Position numbers and translations under genes: made by a program
Assembly (NCBI GenBank): GCA_023426225.1
Contig: JAFABD010000119.1
Location: forward strand, 1 to 23,786
Length of the DNA stretch: 23,786 nucleotides
Direction of reading: 5' to 3'
From: Pseudomonadota bacterium
Lineage (GTDB): Bacteria; Pseudomonadota; Alphaproteobacteria; Sphingomonadales; Sphingomonadaceae
Shown: piece by piece, positions 5,767 through 13,316 of the stretch
How the letters are laid out: every line of letters starts with the position of its first letter
How positions within the stretch are numbered: the first letter of the stretch is position 1
The notes under the pieces: generated by a model
What the model was told of the DNA's origin: nothing
What the model saw: the letters and a program-made list of their open reading frames with translations, nothing else
Databases searched by the model: none

Positions 5767-7710
5767 GTGCGTAGGCTTTTCCTGTGGTTTGCGGAGATCG
5801 GGAACGATCCGACGCTGGCGCTTGCCCAGGCGGAGCAACTGCGCCGGCAGATTCCGCTGCTCTATGGCCTGTTGCTGATCAATTCGCTGGCGATCGCGAT
5901 CACCCATGCCAGCCTGGCGCCGCCGCTGCTCACCTTCAGCGTGCCCCTGGTGCTGTTCGGGGCGACGCTGGCGCGGCTGATCTACTGGAGCCGCTCGCGC
6001 CCGATCGTCGACCCTGTGCGCGCGCAGCGGCTGTTGCGCACGCTGACCGTGCTCGCCGCGGTGTTCGGCACGGCCTATGTCATCTGGTCGTCGATGCTGT
6101 CGCGCTATGGCGGGATCTATGAGCGCGCGCACGTCGCGCTCTATGTGTCGACCACGGTGATCGGCTGCATCTTCTGCCTGACGCCGTTGCCGCAGGCCGC
6201 GGTGGTGGTTGCGGTGTGCGTGCTGCCGGCATTCTGGATCGACGTGCTCGACCAGCAGCATTGGGCGTTCGCGCCGATCACGGTCAACGTGCTGCTGGTG
6301 CTCGCGGTGCTGATGCGCGTGCTGTTCAACGCGTTCGGCAGCTTTCGCAGCGAGATCGGCGCGCGGCAGGAACTGGCGCGGCAGCATGCCGAACTCGTCC
6401 GGCTGAACGAGGCCAACCGCCAGATCGCGATGACCGACAGCCTGACGCAGCTTGCCAACCGCCGGCGATTCTATGCCGATCTGAACAGCGCGATCGACGG
6501 CGGGGCGCGTATCGGCCAGATGTCGGTCGGCGTCATCGACCTCGACCGGTTCAAGCCGGTGAACGATACCTTCGGCCATCACGTCGGCGACGAGCTGCTT
6601 GCCGAGGTCGCCTCGCGGCTGCAGACGACGGCGGGGGCGCAGGCGGTGATCTATCGCCTGGGCGGCGACGAGTTCGCGATGATCACGCGGATCGACCCGC
6701 ATGCGAGCGAGATCCTGGCGCAGCGGCTGTGCGACGCCGTGGCGCTGCCGGTGCGGCTGGGCGACCGGCAGATGAGCGTCGGCGCGTCGATCGGGCTCGC
6801 GTCGCTCACCGAAGCCGATACGAGCGCGCGGGCGCTTGCCGAACGCGCCGACCACGCGCTGTATCACGCCAAGCGCCAGCGGCCGGGGACGATCGTGACC
6901 TTCACCCCCGAACTCGAAAAGGCGGTGCGCGACGAGCAGGCGATCGAGGTCGAGCTGCAGGCCTGCGTGCTCGACGACGAGCTCGACATCCATGTCCAGC
7001 CGATCGTCGATGCCCGCACCGGGCAGATGATCGGCGGCGAAGTGCTGGCGCGATGGGACAGCCCGCGGCTGGGGCCGGTGAGCCCGACCGCGTTCATCAC
7101 CATCGCCGAGCGCAGCAGCCTGATCCACCGCATCACGCTGGTGATCGTCCGCCGCGCGCTCGCGCTGCTGGCCCGGTTGCCCGACACGATCTCGCTTTCG
7201 GTCAACATCTCCGCCTGCGACCTGACCTCGCGCGCGACGATGGCCGCGATCGTCGATGCGGTGGCGCGCAGCGGCGTCGATCCGGCGCGGCTGTGGATCG
7301 AAATCACCGAAACCGCGGTGATGCGCGACACCGAGGCCGCGATCCAGGCGCTGCGCGGGCTGCGCGCGAACGGCATCAAGATCGCGCTCGACGATTTCGG
7401 CACCGGCCAGTCAAGCCTGAGCAACCTCCACCGCCTGCCGCTCGACAAGGTGAAGCTCGACCGCAGCTTCATCAACGACCTCGACGATCCTGGCAGCCGG
7501 TCGATCGCGATGAGCGTCGTCGAGCTGTGCCGGACGCTCGACCTGCTGTGCGTCGCCGAAGGCGTCGAGACCGCGCGCCAGCTCGCCACGCTGCGCGCGA
7601 TGGGGTGTACGCTGATCCAGGGCTATCTGTTCTCGCCGCCGCGCCCCGTCGGGCAATTCCTCGCCGCGGCGACGCGCAGCGACCGCGACCGGGCCGTGAT
7701 TGCAGGCTGA
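5767..7710 (+). CDS. Membrane GGDEF-EAL cyclic-di-GMP protein, 647 aa
   Basis: It is predicted to make and/or break cyclic di-GMP at the inner membrane. About six hydrophobic segments between residues 28 and 190 form a MASE-like sensor; I cannot name the subtype. GGDEF follows at about 215-380 with an intact GGDEF at 299-303. The inhibitory I-site is missing, because positions 290-293 read GAQA instead of RxxD. EAL follows at about 390-635: the signature is EVL (425-427) with the metal-binding Glu kept. NIS (480-482), the Glu in EITET (512-516), DDFGTG (542-547), Lys in KVKLDRSF and VAEGVET are all present, so phosphodiesterase activity is plausible. Start: GTG at 5767, 8 bases after GGGAG. 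It lies 102 bases after the chemoreceptor; this gap shows no clear promoter. Confidence 0.93.
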   Translation: MRRLFLWFAEIGNDPTLALAQAEQLRRQIPLLYGLLLINSLAIAITHASLAPPLLTFSVPLVLFGATLARLIYWSRSRPIVDPVRAQRLLRTLTVLAAVFGTAYVIWSSMLSRYGGIYERAHVALYVSTTVIGCIFCLTPLPQAAVVVAVCVLPAFWIDVLDQQHWAFAPITVNVLLVLAVLMRVLFNAFGSFRSEIGARQELARQHAELVRLNEANRQIAMTDSLTQLANRRRFYADLNSAIDGGARIGQMSVGVIDLDRFKPVNDTFGHHVGDELLAEVASRLQTTAGAQAVIYRLGGDEFAMITRIDPHASEILAQRLCDAVALPVRLGDRQMSVGASIGLASLTEADTSARALAERADHALYHAKRQRPGTIVTFTPELEKAVRDEQAIEVELQACVLDDELDIHVQPIVDARTGQMIGGEVLARWDSPRLGPVSPTAFITIAERSSLIHRITLVIVRRALALLARLPDTISLSVNISACDLTSRATMAAIVDAVARSGVDPARLWIEITETAVMRDTEAAIQALRGLRANGIKIALDDFGTGQSSLSNLHRLPLDKVKLDRSFINDLDDPGSRSIAMSVVELCRTLDLLCVAEGVETARQLATLRAMGCTLIQGYLFSPPRPVGQFLAAATRSDRDRAVIAG

Positions 7711-7723
7711 CGCAGACGCGCCT

Positions 7724-7759
7724 GTCGTCCCGGCTGCCCCGTTTTGGCACCGGCACGAC
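7724..7759 (+). terminator. Imperfect hairpin after the GGDEF-EAL gene
   Basis: GTCGT (7724-7728), CCGG (7730-7733) and TGCC (7735-7738) pair with GGCA, CCGG and ACGAC (ending 7759). This makes a 13-bp stem with one mismatch and one bulged base around a CCGTTTT loop. No T-run follows. It lies 14 bases after the stop codon, so it probably ends or trims that transcript. Confidence 0.4.
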
Positions 7760-7853
7760 CCCACTTTACTGCACAATTTCCGCTAAGCGACTGTTTTTGC
7801 TGACCGAGAAAATTGGTTACCGCAAAATGCACCTTTCGGCGCGGAAGTGCCCC

Positions 7854-7906
7854 GATTGAAACAATCATGTCATGCACCCCGCCTAGCCCCCGGGTTCGTT
7901 TCAATC
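7854..7906. repeat. Inverted repeat GATTGAAAC / GTTTCAATC upstream of the RTX nuclease
   Basis: GATTGAAAC (7854-7862) is mirrored perfectly by GTTTCAATC (7898-7906), with 35 bases between. The interval 7711-7973 before the nuclease has no gene and is relatively AT-rich at about 7760-7870. The repeat could be a pair of regulator half-sites or a long leader hairpin. No convincing -35/-10 pair is seen; TTGAAA at 7856-7861 is the best -35-like element but has no matching -10. Confidence 0.4.
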
Positions 7907-7927
7907 CGCGCGTTGCAGACGGGGGCG

Positions 7928-7941
7928 TTCGAGCACTCGAA
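7928..7941. repeat. Palindrome TTCGAG-CA-CTCGAA, operator-like
   Basis: Two perfect 6-base arms around a 2-base centre lie 32 bases before the nuclease start codon. The size and symmetry suit a dimeric regulator, but no known operator is recognised. Because it lies in the leader, it could also fold weakly in RNA. Confidence 0.35.
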
Positions 7942-7973
7942 GGCAGCGCGCGGCATCCTGCAGGGGGCACGCG

Positions 7974-10900
7974 ATGGCTACGAACGTCTTCATCAACGAG
8001 TTTCACTATGACAATGCCGGCACCGATGTCGGCGAGTTCGTCGAGATCGCCGGCGCGGCAGGCGCCGACCTGACCGGCTGGAAGGTGGTGCTGTACAACG
8101 GCAATCCCACCTCGGGTAAGGTCTATGCGACCTATTCGCTCAACGGGGCGCTGCCCAACCAGCAGAACGGTTTCGGCACGGTTCAGCTCGCGCTGCCGGC
8201 GAACGGCATGCAGAACGGCGGCTCGACGGGCGCGACCGAGCCCGACGGCATCGCACTGGTCGATGCGAGCGGCGCGGTGGTGCAGTTCATCAGCTATGAG
8301 GGCGCCTTCACCGCCGTCGACGGCCCCGCGGCGGGCATGACCAGCACCAATGTCGGCGTGTACGAGGACGGTACCAAGAACGGCACGTCGATCGGCCTGG
8401 TCGGCAGCGGCACCAAGGCGAGCGACTTCACCTGGGCGCTGATCAACGACGACACGCCGGGCGGCGTCAACGTCGGCCAGACCTTTGCCAATGCGACGCC
8501 GGTGACGCCGGGGACGCTCAGCATCGCCGACGCGGCCGTGACCGAAGGCAACAGCGGCACGCGCGACCTGGTGTTCACCGTCACGCGCGACGCAGGCAGC
8601 ACCGGCGCGGTGAGCGCGACCTGGTCGATCGGCTTCGGCACGGGCGCCAACCCGGCCAATGCCGCCGACCTGGCCAGCGGCACCGCCACCACCGGCACGG
8701 TGACCTTCGCCGACGGGCAGACCAAGGCGGAGATCCGCATCCCGGTCGCCGGCGACACGAGCTTCGAAGCCGACGAGACCTTCACCGTCACGCTGAGCGG
8801 TGCGACGGGCGGCGCGTCGATCACCAAGGCCGCCGCGACGGGCACGATCGTGAACGACGATGCCGCGCCGCCCGCCGGCCCGGCCAATGTGTTCATCAAC
8901 GAGATCCATTACGACAACAGCAGCACCGATGTCGGCGAGGGCATCGAGATCGCGGGCACCGCGGGCACCGACCTGACCGGGTACAAGCTCGTCTTCTACA
9001 ACGGCACCAACACGCCCGATGCGGCGCCCGTCTATGACACGCTGACGCTTTCGGGCGTGATCGACGACGAGGGCAACGGCTTTGGCGCGCTCGCCTTCCC
9101 GCGCGCGGGGCTGCAGAACGGCGCCGCCGACGGCGTGGCGCTGATCGCGCCCGACGGCAAGGTGATCCAGCTGCTGTCGTACGAAGGCACCTTCACCGCC
9201 GCCGCCGGCACCCCGGCCGCAGGCGTGACAAGCACCGACATCGGCGTCGCCGAGGAGCCCGCTCCGGGCGCCGGCTTCTCGCTCCAGCTCAAGGGCGCGG
9301 GTTCGAGCGCGGGCGACTTTACCTGGGCGCCGGCATCGGCCGACAGCTTCGGCTCGCTCAACGACGGCCAGACGATCCTGTCGGCGACCGGCCCGGGCCA
9401 TCTGCGCATCGACGACGCGCGCGTGACCGAAGGCAACAGCGGCACCACCAACATGGTGTTCACGGTGCATCGCGCCGGCGGCAGCGCGAGCGCGGCGAGC
9501 GTCGACTATCAGGTGCTGCTCAACGGCACCGCGGACGCCGCCGACCTGGCCCCGGGCGCGGTGCTTTCGGGCACCGTCACCTTCGCGGCGGGCGAATATA
9601 GCAAGCAGATCGTCGTGCCGGTCGCGGGCGATACGCTGAGCGAACGCAACGAGACGCTGACGGTGAAGCTGGGCGCGACGACGGGCAATGTCGTCGTCGA
9701 TGTCGCGCAGGCGACGGGCACGATCGTCAACGACGATTCGGTGTCGCTTTCGATCGGCGAGATCCAGGGCGCCGGCCATGTCTCTGCCTATGTCGGGCAG
9801 ACGGTGGTGACGACGGGCATCGTCACCGCGGTCGACAGCAACGGCTTCTACCTCCAGTCGGCGGTGGGCGACGGTGATTCGCGCACGTCGGACGCGATCT
9901 TCGTCTTCACGAGCACCGCGCCCAAGGTGGCGGTGGGCGACGGCGTGTCGGTGCAGGGCACCGTCACCGAATATGCCGCCGACGCCAAGAGCCTGAGCGT
10001 CACCGAGATCACCGCGCCCAAGGTGACCGTGGAGAGCAGCGGCAACGCGCTGCCCGCGGCGGTGCTGATCGGCGAGCACGGCGTGCTGCCGCCGAGCCAG
10101 GCGATCGACAGCGACCACCTGACCAATTTCGACCCGGCGCATGACGGCATCGATTTCTGGGAATCGCTGGAGGGCATGCGCGTCACGATCGAGACGCCGC
10201 AGGTCGTGTCGAACACCAACAATTACGGCGAGACCGACGTGGTCGCGTCGCTCGGCCATGGGGCGACCGGGGTCAACGACCGCGGCGGCATCACCATCTC
10301 GGCGGGCGACTACAACCCCGAGAAGATCCAGCTCGACGACGACAGCGCCATCTTTGCCGGATACAAGCCGGGCTATTCGATCGGCGACCAGCTGAGCAGC
10401 GTCACTGGCATCGTCAACTATGCCTTCAGCAACTATGAAGTGCTCGTCACCGATGCCGTGACGGTGACCAAGGACGTCACGATCGAGCGCGAGCAGACCG
10501 CGTTGCAGGGCGATGCCACGCACCTGTCGATCGCAAGCTACAATGTCGAGAATCTCGATGCGTCGGACAACAAGTTCGACATCCTGGCGAAGGACATCGT
10601 CAACAACCTGCGCGCGCCCGACATTATCGCGCTGCAGGAGATCCAGGACGCCGACGGCGCGGGCACGGGGTCGGACCTGTCCGGCACGGTGACGGCCAAG
10701 GGGCTGATCGACGCGATCTATGCCGCGTCGGGGCTGCATTATGCCTATATCGAGATCGCCCCGACCACGCCCAACTCGACCGGCGGCGAGCCCAACGGCA
10801 ACATCCGCAGCGGCTATCTCTACAATCTCGACCGCGTGTCCTATGTCCAGGGCAGCGCCGAGCTGATCGACGGCGCCGCCTATAACGGCAGCCGCAAGCC

Positions 10901-13232
10901 GCTGGTCGCGCAGTTCGAATTCGCGGGGCAGAAGATCACCACGATCAACGTCCACTTCACCTCGCGTGGCGGCAGCGATCCGCTGTGGGGCAACAACCAG
11001 CCGGCGGCCAATGCGGGCGATGCCGCACGCACCGCGCAGGCGGCGGGGGTCAAGGCCTATGTCAACGACCACCTCGCCGCCGATCCGTCGCTCAACATCG
11101 CGGTGCTCGGCGACTGGAACGGCTTTTACTTCGAGGACGCGCAGACGCAGCTCACCGACCCGGCCAAGGGCGGCGTGCTCACCAACCTCAACTCGCTGAT
11201 GCCCGCCGAGGAGCGGTACAGCTATATGTTCGAGGGCAATGCGCAGCAGATCGACAACATCCTCGTCACCGCCGGGCTGTTGAAGAACGCGCAGATCGAT
11301 TCGGTGCACATCAATGCCGAATTCGGCGGCAACCGCCCGTCGGACCACGATCCGCAGGTGGCGCTGCTGTCGTTCGCATCGGCGCCGACCCAGCTGGCGC
11401 TGAGCAACGCGCACGTCGCGGAGAACCTGCCCGCGGGCACCGTCGTCGGCACGCTTTCGGCGACCGACACGCCGGGCGACACGCTGACCTATACGCTGAT
11501 CGACGATGCGGGCGGGCGTTTCGCGGTCGACGCCAAGACCGGCGTCGTCACTACCACCGTCGCGCTCGACCATGAGGCGGTCGCGAGCCTGACCATCGTC
11601 GCCAAGGTCACCGACCAGACCGGCCTGTCGACGCAGGCGGGGTTCACCGTCGCGGTCGACAATGTCAACGAGGCGCCGGGCGCGCTGACGCTCAACGGCA
11701 CCAGCGTCGACGAGAATCTGCCGGCGGGGAGCGTCGTCGGCACGCTCGCCGCGACCGATCCCGACGGCGAGGCGCTGACCTATACGCTGACCGACGATGC
11801 CGGCGGTCGCTTTGCGGTCGACGCCAAGACGGGCATCGTCACCACCACCGTCGCGCTCGACCATGAGGCGGCGGCGAGCTTCACGATCGCCGGCAAGGCG
11901 ACCGATGCGGGCGGGCTGGCGAGCGAGGCGCGCTTCACCGTCCAGGTCAACGACGTCAACGAGGCGCCGACCGGCCTGGTGCTGAGCCATGCGAGCGTCG
12001 ACGAGAACCTGCCCGCGGGCACCGTGGTCGGCAAGCTTTCGGCGAGCGATCCCGATGGCGACGCGGTCCATTACGCGCTGGCGGACGATGCCGGCGGCCG
12101 CTTTGCCGTCGATGCCAAGACCGGCATCGTCACCACCACCCAGCCGCTCGATCACGAAGCCGCGGCCAGCTACACGATCGTCGGCAAGGCGATCGACGCG
12201 CATGGGCTGGCGAGCGAGGCGAGCTTCAACGTGCTCGTCGGCGACGTCAACGAGGCGCCGGTGGCCGAGGCCGACGGCATCAAGGTCGACGAGGACGCGA
12301 CCACGGGCAATCTGTGGGCGGCGCTGCTCGGCAACGACCATGATCCGGACGCCGGCCAGACGCTGACGATCGTCGACATCGACACGGTGGGGACGCTGGG
12401 GAGCATCGCGTTCGACCCGACGACGCAGACGCTGCGTTATTCGGCCGACAGCGACATCTTCGACGTGCTCGCGCCGGGGAGCAAGTTCGTCGACCACTTC
12501 ACCTACACCATCACCGACGGCCATGGCATGGTGAGCACGGCGATGGTTTCGGTGACGGTGACCGCCATCGCCGACGGGGTGACGCGGATCGGCACCATCT
12601 ATGCCGACACGATCACCGGCACCGCGGGCGAGGACACGCTGTACGGCAACGCCGGCAACGACACGCTCTATGGCATGGGCGGCCACGACCTGATCGACGG
12701 CGGCCTGGGCAACGACACCATTTATGGCGGCGACGGCCATGACGTGCTGTCGGGCAACAATGGCGACGACACGCTGTACGGCGATGCCGGCAACGACCGC
12801 ATCTATGGCGGGGCGGGCAACGACAAGCTGTTCGGCGGCGACGGGCGGGACATCCTGCTCGGCGGCGCGGGCAACGACACGCTGACCGGCGGTGCCGGGG
12901 CCGACAGCTTCCACTTCGGTCGCAGCGAAGGCAGCGACACGATCACCGACTTCAACACCGCGGAAGACCAGATCATCCTCGACGGGATCAGCCTGACCCG
13001 GTCGACGGTGAGCGACGTCAACCGCGACGGGATCGCCGACCTGACGCTGACCTTCACCGGCGGCACCAGCGTGACGCTGCTGGGTGTCCACGACGTGAAG
13101 GCGGTCACCTTCGGCGCGCCCGACGGCTATACGAGCAACGACCCCGGCTTTGGCGGCAGCCTGAGCGGCGGCGTGCTGTCGGGCCTGTTCGAATCGGGGC
13201 CGAAGCTGGTCGATCTTTCGCACGGCTTCTGA
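7974..13232 (+). CDS. Secreted RTX extracellular nuclease (ExeM/NucH-like), 1752 aa
   Basis: This very large acidic protein has no N-terminal signal peptide and is probably exported in one step by the adjacent type I system. Domains in order: lamin-tail 1 (3-170), Calx-beta 1 (180-296), lamin-tail 2 (305-468), Calx-beta 2 (475-587), an OB-like region (about 590-750), endonuclease/exonuclease/phosphatase (about 850-1135), three cadherin-like repeats (1138-1425), a VCBS-like domain (1426-1533), ten RTX nonapeptides (1552-1641) and a C-terminal secretion region ending VDLSHGF. The active-site blocks are complete: SYNVENLD, LQEIQD, NVHFTSRGG, GDWNG and PSDHDP. This architecture is known from extracellular DNases such as ExeM, so DNA breakdown for nutrients or biofilm turnover is the best guess; phosphatase activity is the alternative. 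Start: ATG after AGGGGG with a 6-base gap. Confidence 0.93.
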   Translation: MATNVFINEFHYDNAGTDVGEFVEIAGAAGADLTGWKVVLYNGNPTSGKVYATYSLNGALPNQQNGFGTVQLALPANGMQNGGSTGATEPDGIALVDASGAVVQFISYEGAFTAVDGPAAGMTSTNVGVYEDGTKNGTSIGLVGSGTKASDFTWALINDDTPGGVNVGQTFANATPVTPGTLSIADAAVTEGNSGTRDLVFTVTRDAGSTGAVSATWSIGFGTGANPANAADLASGTATTGTVTFADGQTKAEIRIPVAGDTSFEADETFTVTLSGATGGASITKAAATGTIVNDDAAPPAGPANVFINEIHYDNSSTDVGEGIEIAGTAGTDLTGYKLVFYNGTNTPDAAPVYDTLTLSGVIDDEGNGFGALAFPRAGLQNGAADGVALIAPDGKVIQLLSYEGTFTAAAGTPAAGVTSTDIGVAEEPAPGAGFSLQLKGAGSSAGDFTWAPASADSFGSLNDGQTILSATGPGHLRIDDARVTEGNSGTTNMVFTVHRAGGSASAASVDYQVLLNGTADAADLAPGAVLSGTVTFAAGEYSKQIVVPVAGDTLSERNETLTVKLGATTGNVVVDVAQATGTIVNDDSVSLSIGEIQGAGHVSAYVGQTVVTTGIVTAVDSNGFYLQSAVGDGDSRTSDAIFVFTSTAPKVAVGDGVSVQGTVTEYAADAKSLSVTEITAPKVTVESSGNALPAAVLIGEHGVLPPSQAIDSDHLTNFDPAHDGIDFWESLEGMRVTIETPQVVSNTNNYGETDVVASLGHGATGVNDRGGITISAGDYNPEKIQLDDDSAIFAGYKPGYSIGDQLSSVTGIVNYAFSNYEVLVTDAVTVTKDVTIEREQTALQGDATHLSIASYNVENLDASDNKFDILAKDIVNNLRAPDIIALQEIQDADGAGTGSDLSGTVTAKGLIDAIYAASGLHYAYIEIAPTTPNSTGGEPNGNIRSGYLYNLDRVSYVQGSAELIDGAAYNGSRKPLVAQFEFAGQKITTINVHFTSRGGSDPLWGNNQPAANAGDAARTAQAAGVKAYVNDHLAADPSLNIAVLGDWNGFYFEDAQTQLTDPAKGGVLTNLNSLMPAEERYSYMFEGNAQQIDNILVTAGLLKNAQIDSVHINAEFGGNRPSDHDPQVALLSFASAPTQLALSNAHVAENLPAGTVVGTLSATDTPGDTLTYTLIDDAGGRFAVDAKTGVVTTTVALDHEAVASLTIVAKVTDQTGLSTQAGFTVAVDNVNEAPGALTLNGTSVDENLPAGSVVGTLAATDPDGEALTYTLTDDAGGRFAVDAKTGIVTTTVALDHEAAASFTIAGKATDAGGLASEARFTVQVNDVNEAPTGLVLSHASVDENLPAGTVVGKLSASDPDGDAVHYALADDAGGRFAVDAKTGIVTTTQPLDHEAAASYTIVGKAIDAHGLASEASFNVLVGDVNEAPVAEADGIKVDEDATTGNLWAALLGNDHDPDAGQTLTIVDIDTVGTLGSIAFDPTTQTLRYSADSDIFDVLAPGSKFVDHFTYTITDGHGMVSTAMVSVTVTAIADGVTRIGTIYADTITGTAGEDTLYGNAGNDTLYGMGGHDLIDGGLGNDTIYGGDGHDVLSGNNGDDTLYGDAGNDRIYGGAGNDKLFGGDGRDILLGGAGNDTLTGGAGADSFHFGRSEGSDTITDFNTAEDQIILDGISLTRSTVSDVNRDGIADLTLTFTGGTSVTLLGVHDVKAVTFGAPDGYTSNDPGFGGSLSGGVLSGLFESGPKLVDLSHGF
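7980..9736 (+). repeat. Internal duplication: two lamin-tail plus Calx-beta units
   Basis: Unit 1 (7980-8861) and unit 2 (8886-9736) have the same plan. Each opens with NVFINE(F/I)HYDN, continues with a lamin-tail fold containing SYEG(A/T)FTA, and ends in a Calx-beta domain with VTEGNSGT and closing on GTIVNDD. The similarity is clear at protein level but diverged at DNA level, so the duplication is old and kept by selection. Confidence 0.85.
11385..12262 (+). repeat. Three cadherin-like repeats of about 97 residues
   Basis: Three consecutive units share ENLPAG(T/S)VVG, DDAGGRFAVDAKTG and VNEAP at the same places. The Asp/Glu-rich ends would bind calcium between units and make a stiff spacer between the nuclease domain and the RTX tail. 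The blocks are also highly similar in DNA, which could allow recombination between units. Confidence 0.9.
12627..12896 (+). repeat. Ten RTX calcium-binding nonapeptides
   Basis: Ten consecutive nine-residue repeats of the form GxDxLxGxx (for example GNDTLYGMG and GNDTIYGGD) run from residue 1552 to 1641. A terminal GADSFHF follows, as in type I secreted proteins. These bind calcium outside the cell and drive folding after export. Confidence 0.95.
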
Positions 13233-13265
13233 CCGATTGACTCGACCGGCTGATCATTGTCAGCC

Positions 13266-13298
13266 CGTGCTGCGCGGTCGTCCGGGCCGCGCAGCACG
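13266..13298 (+). terminator. Strong hairpin between RTX cargo and transporter genes
   Basis: CGTGCTGCGCGG (13266-13277) and CCGCGCAGCACG (13287-13298) form a perfect 12-bp GC-rich stem with a 9-base loop, 34 bases after the nuclease stop and 19 before the transporter start. There is no T-run. It probably acts as a partial terminator or mRNA-stabilising end that keeps cargo expression above transporter expression. The role is inferred. Confidence 0.6.
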
Positions 13299-13316
13299 CG
13301 ACAGGAATGCACTCGC

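Noticed and set aside
7857..7884. Pho-box-like TGTCAT upstream of the nuclease, suggesting phosphate control
   Set aside because: The single half-site at 7868-7873 has no second half-site 11 bases up- or downstream.
7854..7906. CRISPR-like ATTGAAAC ends
   Set aside because: Only one inverted pair is present, with no spaced direct repeats and no cas genes.
7623..13223. A frame of about 5.6 kb without stops on the strand opposite the RTX nuclease
   Set aside because: It mirrors codon bias of the real gene in GC-rich DNA; its translation is low-complexity Arg/Ala/Asp/Val-rich with no recognisable domain, while the plus strand has clear domains.
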